This document shows positions 1 through 6,437 of a DNA stretch of 14,159 bases, piece by piece. The stretch spans positions 15,409 to 29,567 of the forward strand of contig MFSY01000127.1 of the NCBI GenBank assembly GCA_001785175.1. The letters are read 5' to 3'. Both the position numbers and the translations under genes were made by a program. Below the pieces are notes generated by a model, which saw only the letters and a program-made list of their open reading frames with translations, did no database searches and was not told the origin of the DNA. The DNA comes from Candidatus Muproteobacteria bacterium RIFCSPHIGHO2_01_FULL_65_16. Its GTDB lineage: Bacteria > Pseudomonadota > Gammaproteobacteria > Acidiferrobacterales > Sulfurifustaceae. Numbering within the stretch: the first letter of the stretch is position 1; each line of letters starts with the position of its first letter.

Positions 1-1110
1 CACCACCACCAGGTCGCCGGCCTCGACGCCGAGCTCGCGGTCGCGGGCGAGGAAATCGCCGCTCTCGCACACCGGCCCGACAACGTCGTAGACGCGCATG
101 ATGCGCGGCGCGTCCACCCGCGCCGGGGCGATGTCGTGCCAGGCGTCGTACAGGGCCGGGCGCAGCAGGTCGTTCATGGCCGCGTCCACGACGGCGAAGT
201 TGCGCTCCAGACCGAGCTTGAGATACAGCACGCGCGTGAGCAGCAGCCCGGCGTTGCCGACGATGACGCGCCCGGGCTCGAGCAGCAGACGCAGGCGCCG
301 GATGCGCGCGCCCAGGCCGTCGAGCTTCGCCAGCAGCGCCGCCGCGTAGTCCTCCGGCTCCGGCGGCGACTCGTCGCGGTAACGGATCCCCAGCCCGCCG
401 CCCAGGTCCAGATGCTCCAGCTCGATTCCGTCCCGCGCCAGGTCGTCCACCAGCTGCGCCACGCGATCGAGCGCGGCGATGAAAGGCGCGATCTCCATCA
501 GCTGCGAGCCGATGTGGCAGGCGACGCCCAGGACGCGGATGTGCGGCAGCTCGCGCGCGCGCCGGTAGACCGCGCCCGCCAGGGCGATGTCAACGCCGAA
601 CTTGTTGCGCCTGAGGCCGGTGGCGATGTAGGGATGGGTATTGGGGTCAACGTCGGGATTGACGCGCAGGCTCACCGGCGCGCGCGCCTTGAGCTCGCCC
701 GCCACCTGGTTCAGCGTCTCCAGCTCCGCGGCCGACTCCACGTTGAAGCAGTAGATGCCGGCCGCGAGCGCGCGCCGCATCTCGGCCTCGGTCTTGCCGA
801 CGCCGGAGAAGACGACCTTGCCCGGATCGCCGCCCGCCGCCAGCACGCGCTCCAGCTCGCCGCCCGAGACGATGTCGAAGCCGCTGCCTGAGCGCGCGAG
901 GATATTCAGCACCGCCAGATTGGAATTGGCCTTGACCGCGTAGCAGACCAGATGGTCACGCCCGCTGAAGGCGCGGTCGAAGGCCGCGTAGCCCCCCTCG
1001 ATCAGGGCGCGCGAGTAGACGTAACAGGGCGTGCCGACCGCCTCCGCGACGGCGGCGACGTCCACACCCTCGGCGTACAGGCGCCGATCGCGATAAACAA
1101 ACGGATTCAA
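1..1110 (-). CDS. lysA: Diaminopimelate decarboxylase (partial, C-terminus off the window)
   Basis: Decarboxylates meso-diaminopimelate to L-lysine, the last step of lysine synthesis, as a cytosolic PLP enzyme. The 370 residues visible read MNPFVYRDRRLYAEGV at the N-terminus. They contain CYAVKAN with the PLP lysine at about residue 60, CHIGSQ, the glycine loop GGGLGIRY that binds the PLP phosphate, and CESGDF near the end, which supplies active-site residues in this fold-type III family. About 45 residues are missing, judged from the usual length of 410-420. The start is TTG at 1110-1108: an in-frame TAG lies four codons upstream with no other start between, and AGAGG at 1121-1117 is spaced 6 nt from it. 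The lipoprotein gene lptM lies upstream on the same strand, as in Pseudomonas lppL-lysA, but about 350 bp of repeat DNA separates the two here, so lysA may need its own promoter. Confidence 0.97.
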   Translation of the reverse strand, partial: MNPFVYRDRRLYAEGVDVAAVAEAVGTPCYVYSRALIEGGYAAFDRAFSGRDHLVCYAVKANSNLAVLNILARSGSGFDIVSGGELERVLAAGGDPGKVVFSGVGKTEAEMRRALAAGIYCFNVESAAELETLNQVAGELKARAPVSLRVNPDVDPNTHPYIATGLRRNKFGVDIALAGAVYRRARELPHIRVLGVACHIGSQLMEIAPFIAALDRVAQLVDDLARDGIELEHLDLGGGLGIRYRDESPPEPEDYAAALLAKLDGLGARIRRLRLLLEPGRVIVGNAGLLLTRVLYLKLGLERNFAVVDAAMNDLLRPALYDAWHDIAPARVDAPRIMRVYDVVGPVCESGDFLARDRELGVEAGDLVVV

Positions 1111-1116
1111 AGGGAG

Positions 1117-1121
1117 CCTCT
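1117..1121 (-). promoter_or_regulatory. Ribosome binding site deciding the TTG start of lysA
   Basis: AGAGG on the minus strand, 6 nt before TTG at 1110. Together with the in-frame TAG just upstream it fixes the N-terminus at MNPFVYRDRR, which matches the usual LysA N-terminal pattern. Confidence 0.7.
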
Positions 1122-1152
1122 AAAAATTCCGTTTTCTTGACAGAACATCAAG

Positions 1153-1238
1153 CTCACCGCGGAGGCGCAGAGGCGCGGAGTTGTTGAAGCAAAAAAACAG
1201 ATTTTTTTCTCTGCGTGCTCTGCGTTCTCTGCGGTGAA
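1153..1238. repeat. Inverted element of ~10-bp CGCAGAG-type units (R1)
   Basis: The left arm (1153-1180) is built of units like CACCGCGGAGG and CGCAGAGG. The right arm (1209-1238) carries the reverse complements CTCTGCGTG, CTCTGCGTT and CTCTGCGGTG. An A/T-rich centre of about 28 bp separates them. The arms match through most of their length with a few substitutions and one-base gaps. Repeats of this look are dispersed in many bacterial intergenic regions and are often mis-annotated as short ORFs. It sits upstream of lysA. Two elements of the same design but other sequence lie at 3743-3852 and 13968-14041. Confidence 0.75.
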
Positions 1239-1290
1239 AATCACGCTTTCAGTAATTTTTCCAGGTTCCCACAGGTAAATCATGAAGTTG

Positions 1291-1461
1291 CTTAACAGGC
1301 TGCTGAAAAACTCGTTTTTCAGCAGCCTGCGGTGCGGTCGAGGGACCGACCGCCATTTTTCAAACACCCAAGTGTTTGAAAAATGAAGCAAAGCAAAAAT
1401 CGCATTTTTGCTTTGCGTGGCTGAAAAAGTCCTGGATGGACTTTTTCAGCAACCTGTTAAG
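1291..1461. repeat. Five-hairpin repeat element, copy A
   Basis: A 171-bp block almost wholly made of consecutive hairpins. H1 is 1296-1329 (15-bp stem, loop CTCG). H2 is 1334-1353 (7-bp stem GCGGTCG/CGACCGC). H3 is 1354-1385 (14-bp stem). H4 is 1388-1416 (12-13-bp stem of GCAAAGCAAAAA). H5 is 1420-1450 (13-bp stem). The ends are inverted repeats: CTTAACAGG at 1291 and CCTGTTAAG at 1461. These extend inward to 20 bp with one mismatch, so H1 and H5 arms can also pair with each other. The lptM stop codon (1457-1459) lies inside the right end. A second copy in reverse order is at 7337-7499. No flanking target duplication is evident and I cannot match it to a named family. Confidence 0.85.
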
Positions 1462-1633
1462 GCTGCGGCGCCGGCGTTTTTGTCGGCGCCGCGCCCGCCG
1501 GCGGCGGCGGCGGTTCCGGCATGTACAGCGGACCCTTCTTGCCGCAGCCGCCGAGAAGCACGAGCGCGCCGGACAGGACGGCCAGCATGGCCAGGGCCAG
1601 CGGCAAGGGGTTGCGCAAGCGGGCCGGTGTCAT
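1457..1633 (-). CDS. lptM: LptM/YifL (LppL)-type small lipoprotein
   Basis: A 58-residue protein: MTPARLR, a hydrophobic stretch (about residues 9-27), lipobox LGGC with the lipidated Cys30, then GKKGPLYMP and a Pro/Ala-rich tail. The CGKKGPLYxP block directly after the lipid cysteine is the hallmark of the YifL/LppL family. In Escherichia coli this family (renamed LptM) assists assembly of the LptD-LptE lipopolysaccharide translocon in the outer membrane. Location next to lysA agrees with Pseudomonas lppL. The start ATG at 1633 has no strong Shine-Dalgarno sequence. The stop TAA lies in the terminal inverted repeat of the five-hairpin element, so the element may have supplied or replaced the natural 3' end. 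Confidence 0.9.
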   Translation of the reverse strand: MTPARLRNPLPLALAMLAVLSGALVLLGGCGKKGPLYMPEPPPPPAGAAPTKTPAPQP

Positions 1634-1683
1634 CGCGCTAGCTTAACCCGCGGCGCCGGCCCCTGTCACCCGCGCGCGGATGC

Positions 1684-1718
1684 AAAAAACAGAACGGGGA
1701 GGAATGTCTCCTCCCCGT
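1684..1718 (-). terminator. Rho-independent terminator of the outer-membrane protein gene
   Basis: Perfect 10-bp stem ACGGGGAGGA/TCCTCCCCGT (1694-1703 with 1709-1718) with a 5-nt loop. On the minus strand it is followed by a run of six T (complement of 1684-1689). It lies 28 bp after the stop of the minus-strand gene at 1746-2390. Confidence 0.9.
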
Positions 1719-1745
1719 CATGCGCCCGCTTCCGGAAGCCGGTGG

Positions 1746-2390
1746 TTAAAACTTGTACGTCAGCGCGAACGCTATCACCGGGTAACGTTTGAAATCCGAC
1801 ATCGAGCTTTCCGCTTCCTGCTCTTCCTGCGCCAGGGACGCGGCCGTGACGACACTTCCGGTGGCGGTTAGCTTCACGTCCGGCGAACCCTGAAAGAGAA
1901 TGCCGAGATCGGCGCCGAAGCTAAGACCCTTGCCCTTGGCCGCGTTGCCCCAGCCGACGCCGAGATAGGGGGCGGTTTTCTTGAACGTGACCTTGCCCGT
2001 CAGCGTGCCGACCTGGGCCGAGGTATAGGTGGCGCCGCCGATGTTATAACTGGCGGCGGGTTCGGCGGTCACCGTGAATTCGTTCTTGTTGTAGACCACG
2101 CCGGCGGTGAGGCGGAAGGTCCCGGAGAACGGATGCCAGTCGAGCAGCAGATCGCCCGATTTCAGGTCCAGTTCTAACTTGTAGTTGATGTCGCTCTCCA
2201 TGGTGGTCTTGTCATAGCTGTAACGATTGATGCCGAACCGCACATTGGTCATGGAAGTGGTCGCGGCGGTAAATTCGGCTCCATACCCGAGCGTGCCGAC
2301 CTTGACGGAAACGCCGGATCCGTCCGCGCGCGCCAGTTGGGAACACAATACGGCCGTTAACGCAGCAACAGCGATAAAGCCCTTTTTCAT
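1746..2390 (-). CDS. Outer-membrane beta-barrel protein, function unknown
   Basis: The 214 residues start with a clear Sec signal peptide (MKKGFIAVAALTAVLCSQLARA, cleavage after about residue 22). The rest has alternating polar/hydrophobic strands rich in Gly, Thr and aromatics and ends in YKF; a terminal phenylalanine is the signal for BAM-dependent outer-membrane insertion. Central features are GINRYSYD, DWHPF, AGVVYNKNEF and APYLGVGWG, which I associate with an uncharacterised family of small barrels in beta- and gammaproteobacteria. The length suits an 8-stranded barrel. The ATG at 2390 is preceded by AGAGAGGATGAACC, a good ribosome binding site. The oxidoreductase gene lies 118 bp upstream on the same strand and could share its transcript; a strong terminator follows at 1684-1718. 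Confidence 0.88.
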   Translation of the reverse strand: MKKGFIAVAALTAVLCSQLARADGSGVSVKVGTLGYGAEFTAATTSMTNVRFGINRYSYDKTTMESDINYKLELDLKSGDLLLDWHPFSGTFRLTAGVVYNKNEFTVTAEPAASYNIGGATYTSAQVGTLTGKVTFKKTAPYLGVGWGNAAKGKGLSFGADLGILFQGSPDVKLTATGSVVTAASLAQEEQEAESSMSDFKRYPVIAFALTYKF

Positions 2391-2508
2391 GGTTCATCCT
2401 CTCTGAGTTTGGAAATCCGCGCCTTCGCCCCGGACACAACCGTCCGACCCGGGAGGGCGCCGACACCAAAAGTGTAGACCATGCGCGCGCTGCCAGCCCG
2501 CCGGCGGC

Positions 2509-3591
2509 TCAGGCGCGGACCAGCACGATGTCGTATCCCATAAGCTCGGTCTTTATGTCGTCCCAGGCAAGCAGCCCGACGGCGGGCATGGCGCCCGCCT
2601 GCGGCACGCCGCGGCCGACCCACTGCTTGACGAGGGCGATGGCGGGGGCGGCGGAGATGGCCGGGCCGCTGGCGTCGCGCGCCATGAGATAAATGGAGTG
2701 GCTGACCGGCTGGCCCCCTTTCTGGCCGTGGATCAGGACCCGCATGCCGGCGCCGACCCGGCCGCGACCCAGTCCCGGGCCGCCGGATCGGAGCAGCAGG
2801 GCCGCCGCCCGGGGCAGGTTCTCGATCAGGCCGCGGCGCCGGACCCGGCCCAGGCCGGCGATGACAAGACGATTGAACCAGGTGGGCGGGCCGATGCGGC
2901 AGGTCACCGTCTGGGCGCCGTAGCGGCGCGGAAACAGGTCGAGATCGGGCATGGCGCACAGATAGCCGCGGCGCCGGCCCACGGGCGGCGGAAAGTGCAC
3001 GGTTTCCGGCCGCTGGCGCGCGCGGCCGCGCTCGCGGGAGCGCTTCGGGCCGCCGTCGTAGGCGAGCACGGCGCGCACCGCGGCGACCTCGCGCCGGTCG
3101 CCGCGCCCCGGGGAGACGAAGGTGTGGATCTCGCCGATGCGGTCGAACTCACCCCGCATCAGATCCACGAGCGCCGCGGACACCGCGGGCACGGCGGCGG
3201 CGCCGGAGACGATCAGGCTGCCGCTCTTTTCCGCGCGCCGCGCCAGTTGCGCGATGTTGGCCACGTGCTCGCGCGTCTCCGCCGGATCCACGTAGTGCAC
3301 GCCGAGATCGGCGCAGGCCTCCGCCACACGATAGTCGCGGGCGTGAAACGGCCCGCTGGTGTTGACGACGGCGAACACGCCGTCCAGGGCCCGGCGCATG
3401 GAAGCGGCGTCATTGATGTCAACCGGAATGACGGTTGCGCCGATCTCCCGCGCGCGGCGCGCGCCCTTGCGCCGCAGGTCAACGCCGAGCAGGCATTCCA
3501 CGAGCGGGGACCGGGACAACGCGGCGCCGATGCGCCGGCCGAAGGCGCCGAACTCTCCCAACACCAGTACTTTTCTTTTTTGCATGCGCAT
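2509..3591 (-). CDS. Saccharopine-dehydrogenase-like NAD(P)-binding oxidoreductase
   Basis: About 360 residues. The N-terminus KRKVLVLGEFGAFGRRIG has a Rossmann GxxGxxG (Gly12, 15, 18), followed by VVNTSGPFHARDYRVAEACADLGVHYVD. That second block is the typical saccharopine dehydrogenase NADP-domain segment (Sacchrp_dh_NADP type). The C-terminal half has no catalytic motif I can name, and substrate and pathway are unknown; relatives include trans-acting enoyl reductases and other NAD(P)-dependent reductases, not only lysine enzymes. Start: ATG at 3591 (MRMQKRKV) or ATG at 3585. A TTG at 3609 would add six residues but lacks support. No good ribosome binding site is seen. A 118-bp gap leads to the outer-membrane protein gene on the same strand. 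Confidence 0.85.
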   Translation of the reverse strand: MRMQKRKVLVLGEFGAFGRRIGAALSRSPLVECLLGVDLRRKGARRAREIGATVIPVDINDAASMRRALDGVFAVVNTSGPFHARDYRVAEACADLGVHYVDPAETREHVANIAQLARRAEKSGSLIVSGAAAVPAVSAALVDLMRGEFDRIGEIHTFVSPGRGDRREVAAVRAVLAYDGGPKRSRERGRARQRPETVHFPPPVGRRRGYLCAMPDLDLFPRRYGAQTVTCRIGPPTWFNRLVIAGLGRVRRRGLIENLPRAAALLLRSGGPGLGRGRVGAGMRVLIHGQKGGQPVSHSIYLMARDASGPAISAAPAIALVKQWVGRGVPQAGAMPAVGLLAWDDIKTELMGYDIVLVRA

Positions 3592-3892
3592 GACGGCCGC
3601 CCGCGTCAACCGCGCCGGCGGCTGCGCGCGATTATAAACGCAATCACCGCCCCGGTCATGGATGCGGCGCGCCGGATGCAGGCGCGGCCGGCGGCCGCTT
3701 TTACCTGCGCTATAATTAATTGGAAGCCATCAAAAACACCCGAACCGCAGATGAACGCAGATTAATGAAGAGATAAACGCGGATTTATCGCATGAATTCT
3801 TCGTATATCTGCGTTCATCCCTGGAAATAAATCCGCGTTAATCCGCGGTTAAGGTATCTTGAGATAGGTTCTAACATCATCGTCGCCGCGCC
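3592..3892. other. Divergent intergenic region
   Basis: Holds the start regions of the minus-strand oxidoreductase and the plus-strand gene at 3893. It contains one perfect -10-like TATAAT at 3711-3716 (no convincing -35) and the inverted element at 3743-3852. I see no ORF with coding character here. Confidence 0.6.
3743..3852. repeat. Inverted element of ~10-bp GCAGATNAAC-type units (R2)
   Basis: The left arm starts AACCGCAGATGAACGCAGAT (3743). The right arm ends AATCCGCGTTAATCCGCGGTT (about 3830-3850), its imperfect reverse complement. Inner units (AAACGCGGATTT near 3775 and ATCTGCGTTCATC near 3807) pair as well. Same design as R1 and R3: tandem ~10-bp units, inverted, around an A/T-rich centre. 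It is placed between divergently transcribed genes. Confidence 0.75.
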
Positions 3893-4426
3893 ATGTCAGC
3901 CACGCACACACCTTCGCTCCACCAGTTCTTCCGGCACCATTTGCAGCCCGGCTTCCGCGCCCATGGTCTTATCGAGATGGCGCCGCTGGATTACGTGAGC
4001 GACATCCTGGCGCGCTTCGCCCAGACCCAGGTGCTGTACGCGCTGCGCGATTCCGAGGGTCGTCCGCTCGAGCACATCGTGGACATGCTCTCGGCCCTGC
4101 TGCTGGCCCAGGAACGGAAAACCACCGGCGGGCGCGCGCGCGAGCGCTTCGTCATCCGGCATCTCGGGGAATACACCCTGTTCATGAGCGGGTTGTTTCG
4201 CGAGCGTCTGGCCGCGCGCGGCGAGATCGGTTATTACGTCGAGCACGGCCGCGGCGCCTTCCGGCGCTGCGCCGACTATGAATACAACCAGCAGCGCCGG
4301 CGACTCTACCGTCTTCTGTGTCGGGAATTCGGGCACATCTCCGATGTCCTCGACCACATGCGGCGCCGGACCCTGCCGCTCGCGCCGGGGGCCGATTCCA
4401 TGCTGGCGGCGTTCTGGCACGCATAA
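3893..4426 (+). CDS. Conserved-looking hypothetical protein, 177 residues
   Basis: I do not recognise this family. The product is soluble, mostly helical by composition, with no signal peptide or membrane segment. Visible blocks include PLDYVSDILARFAQTQVLYALRD, LLAQERKTTGGRARERFVIRHLGEYTLFMSGLFRERL, IGYYVEHGRGAFRRCADYEYN and RLYRLLCREFGHISDVLDHMRR. Ordered blocks with conserved-type aromatics and codon-position GC bias support a real gene; the antisense ORF over the same region looks like a shadow. ATG at 3893 has no clear Shine-Dalgarno sequence. It stands alone between a divergent region and the repeat-protein gene 138 bp downstream. Confidence 0.75.
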   Translation: MSATHTPSLHQFFRHHLQPGFRAHGLIEMAPLDYVSDILARFAQTQVLYALRDSEGRPLEHIVDMLSALLLAQERKTTGGRARERFVIRHLGEYTLFMSGLFRERLAARGEIGYYVEHGRGAFRRCADYEYNQQRRRLYRLLCREFGHISDVLDHMRRRTLPLAPGADSMLAAFWHA

Positions 4427-4525
4427 TCTCCCCCTCTCTCCCGGCGCGGCCCCGGCCCTGCCGGCTGTAACCCGTTGTCCCGGATACAGATTCCCGCCGC
4501 TGTCAACCACGGCCGCCCGGCCGCG

Positions 4526-4543
4526 TTGTTACCTCTGTTACAA
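4526..4543. promoter_or_regulatory. Candidate operator palindrome upstream of the 11-residue-repeat gene
   Basis: TTGTTAC-CTCT-GTTACAA, an 18-bp dyad with one mismatched pair, lying 22 bp before the ATG at 4565. A further GTAACC half-site is at 4467-4472. The position suits a repressor or activator site in the leader or promoter, but no regulator is identified. Confidence 0.35.
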
Positions 4544-4564
4544 CCGCAATAACGGAGGCATGTC

Positions 4565-5482
4565 ATGAAATTATTTTCCTGGATGGCGGCCGGCGTTCTG
4601 CTGGCCTTGTGTTCGTTGCCGGCGCTGGCCGACGACGACAACCGCGGCGACCGGAGCAACGAGCGCCTGGATCGCCGCGGCGACGCCGTCAACGAACGTC
4701 TCGACGATCGCGGTGACAGCATCAACGAGCGCCTGGACCGGCGCGGGGAGGCGATCAACGAGCGTCTCGACCGGCAGGCCGAGCGCGCCCGTTCCGAGGG
4801 CAAGGAGGCGCTGGCCGATCGCCTCGATCGGCGCGGCGACGTCATCGAGAACCGCCTGGACAAAAATGGCGACCGCATCGAGAACCGTCTCGACCGCAAG
4901 GGCGACCGCGTGGAGAACCGCCTCGATCGGCGCGGCGACCGGGCCGAAAACCGGTCTGACCGGCCTCGTTCACCGCCGTATGTTCCGCCGCACCGCGGCG
5001 ATCAGTCTCCGCCGCGCGGCGGCTTCCCGCACCTGCCGCCCCGGCGCGCCGATCTCCCGCCGCCCAATGCCGGTGACCGGATCAACGACCGTCTCGACCG
5101 GCGCGGCGACTTCGCCAACGAGCGCCTCGACCGGCGCGGCGACGCCATAAACGAACGCCTCGACCGCCGGGCCGGGCGCGCGGAACTGGCGGGTCAGGAC
5201 GGCCGGGCGCGGCATCTGGATCGCAGGGGCGACCGCATCGAGAATCGCCTCGACCGGCGCGGCGACCGGATGGAGAATCGCCTGGACCGGCGCGGCGACC
5301 GGATGGAAAATAGGCAGGACCGCCGCGGCGAGCGCTTCGGTCAGCCCGGTCAGCACCGTGGCGGGGGGCGCGCGCACCAACAGGCGCGCCATAATCCCGG
5401 ACACGACCGCGGCATGGCGTCGCGTCACGGCGGGGGCCGTGTCGCCGCCACCGGCGGCATGCGCGGCGGCGGGCGGCGCTAG
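4565..5482 (+). CDS. Exported protein of 11-residue (hendecad) repeats
   Basis: The 305 residues begin with a signal peptide (MKLFSWMAAGVLLALCSLPALA, cut after about residue 22). Two repeat blocks follow (about 29-136 and 169-265), separated by a proline-rich linker (SPPYVPPHRG...PPRRADLPPP), with a Gly/Arg/His-rich tail to 305. The unit is NERLDRRGDAI, varying to ENRLDRRGDRI. Leu and Ile/Val recur with 7/4 spacing, the hendecad pattern of an amphipathic helix or right-handed coiled coil; all other positions are highly charged. The two blocks have the same internal order (NERL units, an irregular Arg/Ala segment, then ENRL units), which points to block duplication. GGAGG at 4554-4558 is 6 nt before ATG 4565. 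The sigma-factor operon starts 72 bp downstream on the same strand. Function unknown; probably periplasmic. Confidence 0.88.
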   Translation: MKLFSWMAAGVLLALCSLPALADDDNRGDRSNERLDRRGDAVNERLDDRGDSINERLDRRGEAINERLDRQAERARSEGKEALADRLDRRGDVIENRLDKNGDRIENRLDRKGDRVENRLDRRGDRAENRSDRPRSPPYVPPHRGDQSPPRGGFPHLPPRRADLPPPNAGDRINDRLDRRGDFANERLDRRGDAINERLDRRAGRAELAGQDGRARHLDRRGDRIENRLDRRGDRMENRLDRRGDRMENRQDRRGERFGQPGQHRGGGRAHQQARHNPGHDRGMASRHGGGRVAATGGMRGGGRR

Positions 5483-5542
5483 CACCGGCTATCAGATCGC
5501 CTATGCGCATCCGGGCGGAAACGGCAAACGACGTCACGCAAT

Positions 5543-5548
5543 GGGGAG
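5543..5548 (+). promoter_or_regulatory. Ribosome binding site for a CTG start of the sigma factor
   Basis: GGGGAG, 6 nt before CTG at 5555. No ATG, GTG or TTG occurs in the sigma-factor frame between the upstream TAG (5480-5482) and GTG 5612, and sigma region 2 similarity begins before 5612. The overlapping ATG at 5541 is in another frame. Confidence 0.45.
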
Positions 5549-5554
5549 CAGGCC

Positions 5555-6097
5555 CTGGACTCCACGCACGCCCTGGACCGTTTTCTCGCCGGTGTCGAAC
5601 GGCGCGCCTTTGTGACGGCGCGCATCGCCACCGGCAACCCGGATGATGCGCTCGATCTGGTGCAGGAGGCGATGATGCAATTGGTAAGACGTTATGCCGG
5701 ACACGACGCGCAGGAATGGGGGGCGCTGTTTCACCGCATCCTCCAGAACCGGATTCAGGATTGGCGCCGGCGGACGCGCGTGCGCAACCGCTGGCGCGCC
5801 TGGTTCGACGCGCGCGACGAGGACGAGGCCGCCGACCCGGTCGCGGCCATCGCCGTGAGCGGCGGCCCCGGGCCGCAGGAACAGGCGGCGAGTACCGGGG
5901 CCATGGCCGCGCTCGAGGCGGCGCTGCGGACGCTGCCGGCGCGCCAGCAACAGGCGTTCCTGCTGCGCGCGTGGGAGGGCCTGGACGTGGAGCAGACCGC
6001 GCGCGCCATGGGCTGTGCCGCGGGCAGCGTCAAGACGCACTATTCGCGCGCGCTGCACGCGCTGCGTGAGCTGCTGGAGGACCACTGGGGTGACTGA
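5555..6097 (+). CDS. ECF-like RNA polymerase sigma factor
   Basis: A sigma-70 family factor of about 180 residues. Region 2: LDRFLAGVERRAFVTARIATGNPDDALDLVQEAMMQLVRRY, then WGALFHRILQNRIQDWRRR, which should bind core polymerase and the -10 region. Region 4 (about residues 124-178): LRTLPARQQQAFLLRAWEGLDVEQTARAMGCAAGSVKTHYSRALHAL, a helix-turn-helix for the -35 region. The linker is Ala/Asp/Gly-rich. The first standard start, GTG 5612, would cut into region 2, so I favour CTG 5555 (MDSTHALDRFL) with GGGGAG upstream; CTG 5573 is the other choice, and a one-base sequence error would bring ATG 5541 into frame. The gene overlaps the next by 8 nt. In betaproteobacteria the order sigma factor-DUF3619-DUF3106 is common, and this cluster follows it. 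Confidence 0.88.
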   Translation: MDSTHALDRFLAGVERRAFVTARIATGNPDDALDLVQEAMMQLVRRYAGHDAQEWGALFHRILQNRIQDWRRRTRVRNRWRAWFDARDEDEAADPVAAIAVSGGPGPQEQAASTGAMAALEAALRTLPARQQQAFLLRAWEGLDVEQTARAMGCAAGSVKTHYSRALHALRELLEDHWGD

Positions 6098-6437
6098 AGA
6101 CAGGGAAAAGCATTTTCTGGACGCGGCCCGGCGCGTCCTGAACCAAGCGGAGCGCGACCTGGACGGCGCCACGCGCGCGCGGCTGCGCGCCGCGCGCGCC
6201 CGGGCGCTGAACGAAGGCCGCCGCCCGTGGACCCGGCCCGGGGCGTGGTGGCTGCCGCTCGGCGGATTCGCGGCCGCCGCGGTCGTCGTGCTCGCCGTCG
6301 CGCTCTGGTTCGCCGCCCCCTCGGGCGCGCCGCCCGGGATCGAAGACCTGGAGCTGCTGACCGCGCTGGACAATCAGGAGCTTTACGATGAGCCCGAGTT
6401 TTACCGCTGGCTCGCGGGAACGGCCGATGCCAGTTGA
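6090..6437 (+). CDS. One-TM DUF3619-like protein, probable partner or anti-sigma of the sigma factor
   Basis: 115 residues. A cytoplasmic N-terminal helix region (FLDAARRVLNQAERDLDGATRARLRAARARALNEG) leads to one membrane helix (about residues 51-72, WWLPLGGFAAAAVVVLAVALWF) and a short periplasmic end with ELLTALDNQELYDEPEFYRWLAG. The N-terminal LDGATRARLRAARARAL and C-terminal ELYDEPEFYRWLA blocks match the DUF3619 pattern. Start GTG 6090 lies inside the sigma gene (8-nt overlap), with GGAGG at 6076-6080, so translation is probably coupled. Membrane topology and position directly after a sigma gene suggest an anti-sigma role, but no ZAS zinc motif (HxxxCxxC) is present. The function is inference. 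Confidence 0.82.
   Translation: MTEDREKHFLDAARRVLNQAERDLDGATRARLRAARARALNEGRRPWTRPGAWWLPLGGFAAAAVVVLAVALWFAAPSGAPPGIEDLELLTALDNQELYDEPEFYRWLAGTADAS

Noticed and set aside
136..891. Long plus-strand ORF antisense to lysA
   Set aside because: The opposite strand encodes an unmistakable LysA. This frame has the Arg/Ala/Gln/His-rich shadow composition.
1153..1238. CRISPR array
   Set aside because: The units are ~10 bp, directly adjacent and inverted about a centre. There are no spacers of uniform length and no cas genes.
1107..1391. Minus-strand ORF with FTAENAEHAEKK overlapping lysA's leader
   Set aside because: It is a translation of the inverted repeat R1 and the hairpin element. Such ENAE-type peptides are a known artefact of these repeats, and it overlaps the lysA start.
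1376..1792. Plus-strand Arg-rich ORF
   Set aside because: It runs across a hairpin element, is antisense to lptM, and covers a terminator. The Arg-rich composition is typical of a shadow frame in GC-rich DNA.
2698..3765. 355-residue plus-strand ORF
   Set aside because: Antisense to the oxidoreductase with a clear Rossmann motif. It lacks motifs and runs into repeat R2.
4560..4567. Three-codon leader ATG-TCA-TGA overlapping the hendecad gene start
   Set aside because: Too short to carry meaning, and GGAGG is better spaced for ATG 4565.
4565..6097. Possible stop-codon read-through fusing the hendecad protein to the sigma factor (same frame, only TAG at 5480-5482 between)
   Set aside because: The first is exported and the second is cytoplasmic, so a fusion makes no sense. 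The sigma gene has its own ribosome binding site.
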